A DNA stretch of 15,132 nucleotides, taken from Gemmatimonadota bacterium. GTDB taxonomy: Bacteria > Latescibacterota > UBA2968 > UBA8231. The notes beneath the pieces are model-generated. The model saw nothing but the letters and a program-made list of their open reading frames with translations. It made no database searches and was not told where the DNA came from. Shown here piece by piece: positions 13,647 to 15,132 of the stretch. The position numbers and the translations under genes were made by a program. Numbering within the stretch: the stretch's first letter is position 1; each line of letters starts with the position of its first letter. The stretch spans positions 1 through 15,132 of the forward strand of contig VXZF01000275.1 in the NCBI GenBank assembly GCA_009845645.1. The letters run 5' to 3'.

Positions 13647-15131
13647 TCAGCTTCCAGTGGATACGGGGATCTGCAACAGCGCCGGATCCGGGGCGGTCTC
13701 GCGCCCGGCTAGCAACTCGGCAGCCCGCTCCTTGGCCGCTTCCATTTTGGGCTGCCGGACGCCGCGGTAGCCGCGCACCTCCTCGGGCAGCGACAGGATT
13801 TGCACCCAGGTGTGGTACTCGTCTGAGGAGCGCGGAGAAAAGTCGGTGATCAGGTTTTCGTACCAAGCGGCGAAGTCGCGCTCTTCGCGGTGCCACCACG
13901 AGGAGCAGAGCCGGCGGAGGAACTTCATGCGAGCGACCCACTTCAGCGTCCTGTCGCCCAGCTTGAGATCCGGGCGGAAGTCGCGGCCAAAGAGGCGCAG
14001 ATGCGGCCGGTTCAGGTGGCGGTAGCGGATGCGGTCGCCGCGGCTCGGGTCGATGTTGTAGCGGCGGCGGTCGCGGCGATACTTCTCCTCGCAGGTGAGC
14101 AGATGGGCCACGTAGATCTCGTCCTTGATGGCGAGTACCTTGGCGAGTTGATAGATGACCGCGCGAGTGGCTGCGAAATCGAACTCAGGCCCGTCTTTGG
14201 CCTGCACGGCGAGTACTTGGCGGATGTAGCGGTCGGCGTACGCGAGGTTTTCGTACTGGATTAGGTCGTACACTCGCAGCGCAAAGTGCCGCCGCGCCGT
14301 GGCAATGGGCGTATCGCGGATGCGGTCGCGGTAGGCCGCGGCGACGCGCTTGCCCTTCTTTTTGGCCAACAGCGCAGTTTTGTCGGCGACTAGCTCGGCG
14401 TAGCTAAGTGGTTGTTCTTCGAGCGGAAAATGATTCGGATTGAGCGCTAGGTATCGGCCCATGTTAAAGGCTTTTAGGTTGGTCTCTAGGTCGCGGCGTA
14501 CGGCCTGTCCAATAGCCCAGAGCAAGGTGTCTAGGTCTAGGGAGAGCAGCCCGCGCTGGAAGGCGACGCCGAGCATCATGATGTTGGCGTAGAGTTTGTT
14601 GCCCAAGTAGTGCTCGCAGATGCGGAAGAGATTCGCGCCGAAGTACGCGTCTGGCCGGGTGTGTTGGTGAATCAGGTCGGCTTGGTCTTCCGCCAAGAAG
14701 TCCTCTTGGCCGATGAGGGTGTCGATCGTGGGGGTCTTGGCAGTGTTGACGATGGCGGCGGTGCGCTCTGGATGGGCGATGCGGTAGCGGCCTTGGGGTT
14801 CGAGGCCCCGCGCCGCTTCGAGTACGTCGAGCCCGAGGAGCAAGTCGGCCTTGCCGCAGGGAATCAGCGGGGAGACCGGGGTGCCCTTGGGTGCGTAGCT
14901 CAAATGCGAATAAACCGAGCCGTTGCGGATGGCCAGCCCCTTCTTGTTAGTCAGCCGCACTTCGTAGCCCTGTCGCACTCCGGCTTGCGCTAGCACTGAG
15001 GCCACCACGTTGACGCCCATGCCGCCGACCCCGGCTATGTAGGTGTACCAGATATCGGTTAGCGGGAGTTGTACGGGTGCGGGCAACTGGCTGGCGTCAA
15101 TGGGCGGGGTCGAGACGGTGGGTGGAGCTTT
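13647..15131 (-). CDS. Indolepyruvate:ferredoxin oxidoreductase, gamma domain plus DUF6537-like C-terminus; 5' end missing
   Basis: The frame is open to the right edge, giving 494 visible residues. After a proline-rich linker (PPTVSTPPIDASQLPAPVQL) comes the 2-oxoacid:acceptor oxidoreductase gamma domain, starting with YIAGVGGMGVNVVASVLAQ and containing KKGLAIRNGSVYSHLSY and GKADLLLGLDVLEAARGL. The rest (about 215-480), rich in Arg and aromatic residues with LAKVLAIKDEIYVAHLLT and WVARMKFLRRL, matches the DUF6537-like C-terminal region of the indolepyruvate oxidoreductase family. These enzymes decarboxylate aryl-pyruvates or other 2-oxo acids, passing electrons to ferredoxin and making an acyl-CoA. 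A TTG could start a separate 479-residue beta subunit, but no Shine-Dalgarno precedes it and the linker is typical of one-chain enzymes, so the thiamine-diphosphate half probably continues upstream in the same polypeptide. First visible gene of the operon with the TRAP transporter. Confidence 0.85.
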   Translation of the reverse strand, partial: KAPPTVSTPPIDASQLPAPVQLPLTDIWYTYIAGVGGMGVNVVASVLAQAGVRQGYEVRLTNKKGLAIRNGSVYSHLSYAPKGTPVSPLIPCGKADLLLGLDVLEAARGLEPQGRYRIAHPERTAAIVNTAKTPTIDTLIGQEDFLAEDQADLIHQHTRPDAYFGANLFRICEHYLGNKLYANIMMLGVAFQRGLLSLDLDTLLWAIGQAVRRDLETNLKAFNMGRYLALNPNHFPLEEQPLSYAELVADKTALLAKKKGKRVAAAYRDRIRDTPIATARRHFALRVYDLIQYENLAYADRYIRQVLAVQAKDGPEFDFAATRAVIYQLAKVLAIKDEIYVAHLLTCEEKYRRDRRRYNIDPSRGDRIRYRHLNRPHLRLFGRDFRPDLKLGDRTLKWVARMKFLRRLCSSWWHREERDFAAWYENLITDFSPRSSDEYHTWVQILSLPEEVRGYRGVRQPKMEAAKERAAELLAGRETAPDPALLQIPVSTGS

Positions 15132-15132
15132 G

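Noticed and set aside
1..15132. tRNA, rRNA, CRISPR array or insertion sequence
   Set aside because: No cloverleaf with a TTCGANTC-type arm, no rRNA core motif, no regularly spaced direct repeats and no transposase-like translation was seen on either strand.

Overview
The window is about 15 kb of GC-rich (roughly 60%) bacterial DNA, densely coding and almost entirely on the minus strand in its longer blocks. Two lipobox-type export signals, a Tat signal, a membrane-bound lytic transglycosylase and a TRAP transporter point to a diderm (Gram-negative-type) heterotroph. The mix of a large M16 protease lipoprotein, sugar catabolism genes, a keto-acid-type TRAP system and an indolepyruvate:ferredoxin oxidoreductase would fit an uncultured environmental lineage. 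I cannot name the taxon from this sequence.

Left block (1-1150, plus strand): the 3' end of a tandem GNAT-like acetyltransferase, overlapping by one base a 112-residue protein I do not recognise. A convergent gap with strong inverted repeats (1151-1271) separates them from a minus-strand run transcribed 6655 to 1272: a zinc-less MDR dehydrogenase, an FGGY sugar kinase (sedoheptulokinase-like) 4 nt further on, and a 954-residue M16 metalloprotease lipoprotein. The first two look like an oxidise-then-phosphorylate catabolic pair.

Centre (6656-7348): an island of about 690 bp, clearly AT-rich (about 30-40% GC in its core), with no convincing protein gene. It carries a near-consensus sigma70-type promoter (TTGACG-17-TATTAT), a clean Shine-Dalgarno followed by a four-codon frame, a series of strong inverted repeats, and a 7-bp-stem T-tract terminator about 490 nt downstream. 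This is the most interesting part of the window: it could be a structured non-coding RNA, a long attenuated leader of the next gene, or the wreck of a transferred gene. The next gene (7349-9439, plus) is an MltF-type lytic transglycosylase with two solute-binding-protein domains in tandem instead of one.

Right block (9474-15131, minus strand): one tightly packed operon reading 15131 to 9474: the gamma-domain/C-terminal part of an indolepyruvate (2-oxoacid):ferredoxin oxidoreductase, running off the window edge; a GNAT acetyltransferase; ribose-5-phosphate isomerase A; and a complete TRAP transporter (Tat-exported lipoprotein DctP, DctQ, DctM). The DctP belongs to the TakP-like, 2-oxo-acid/monocarboxylate group, so uptake of a 2-oxo acid and its ferredoxin-linked oxidative decarboxylation may be co-regulated. 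No tRNA, rRNA, CRISPR array or insertion sequence was seen.
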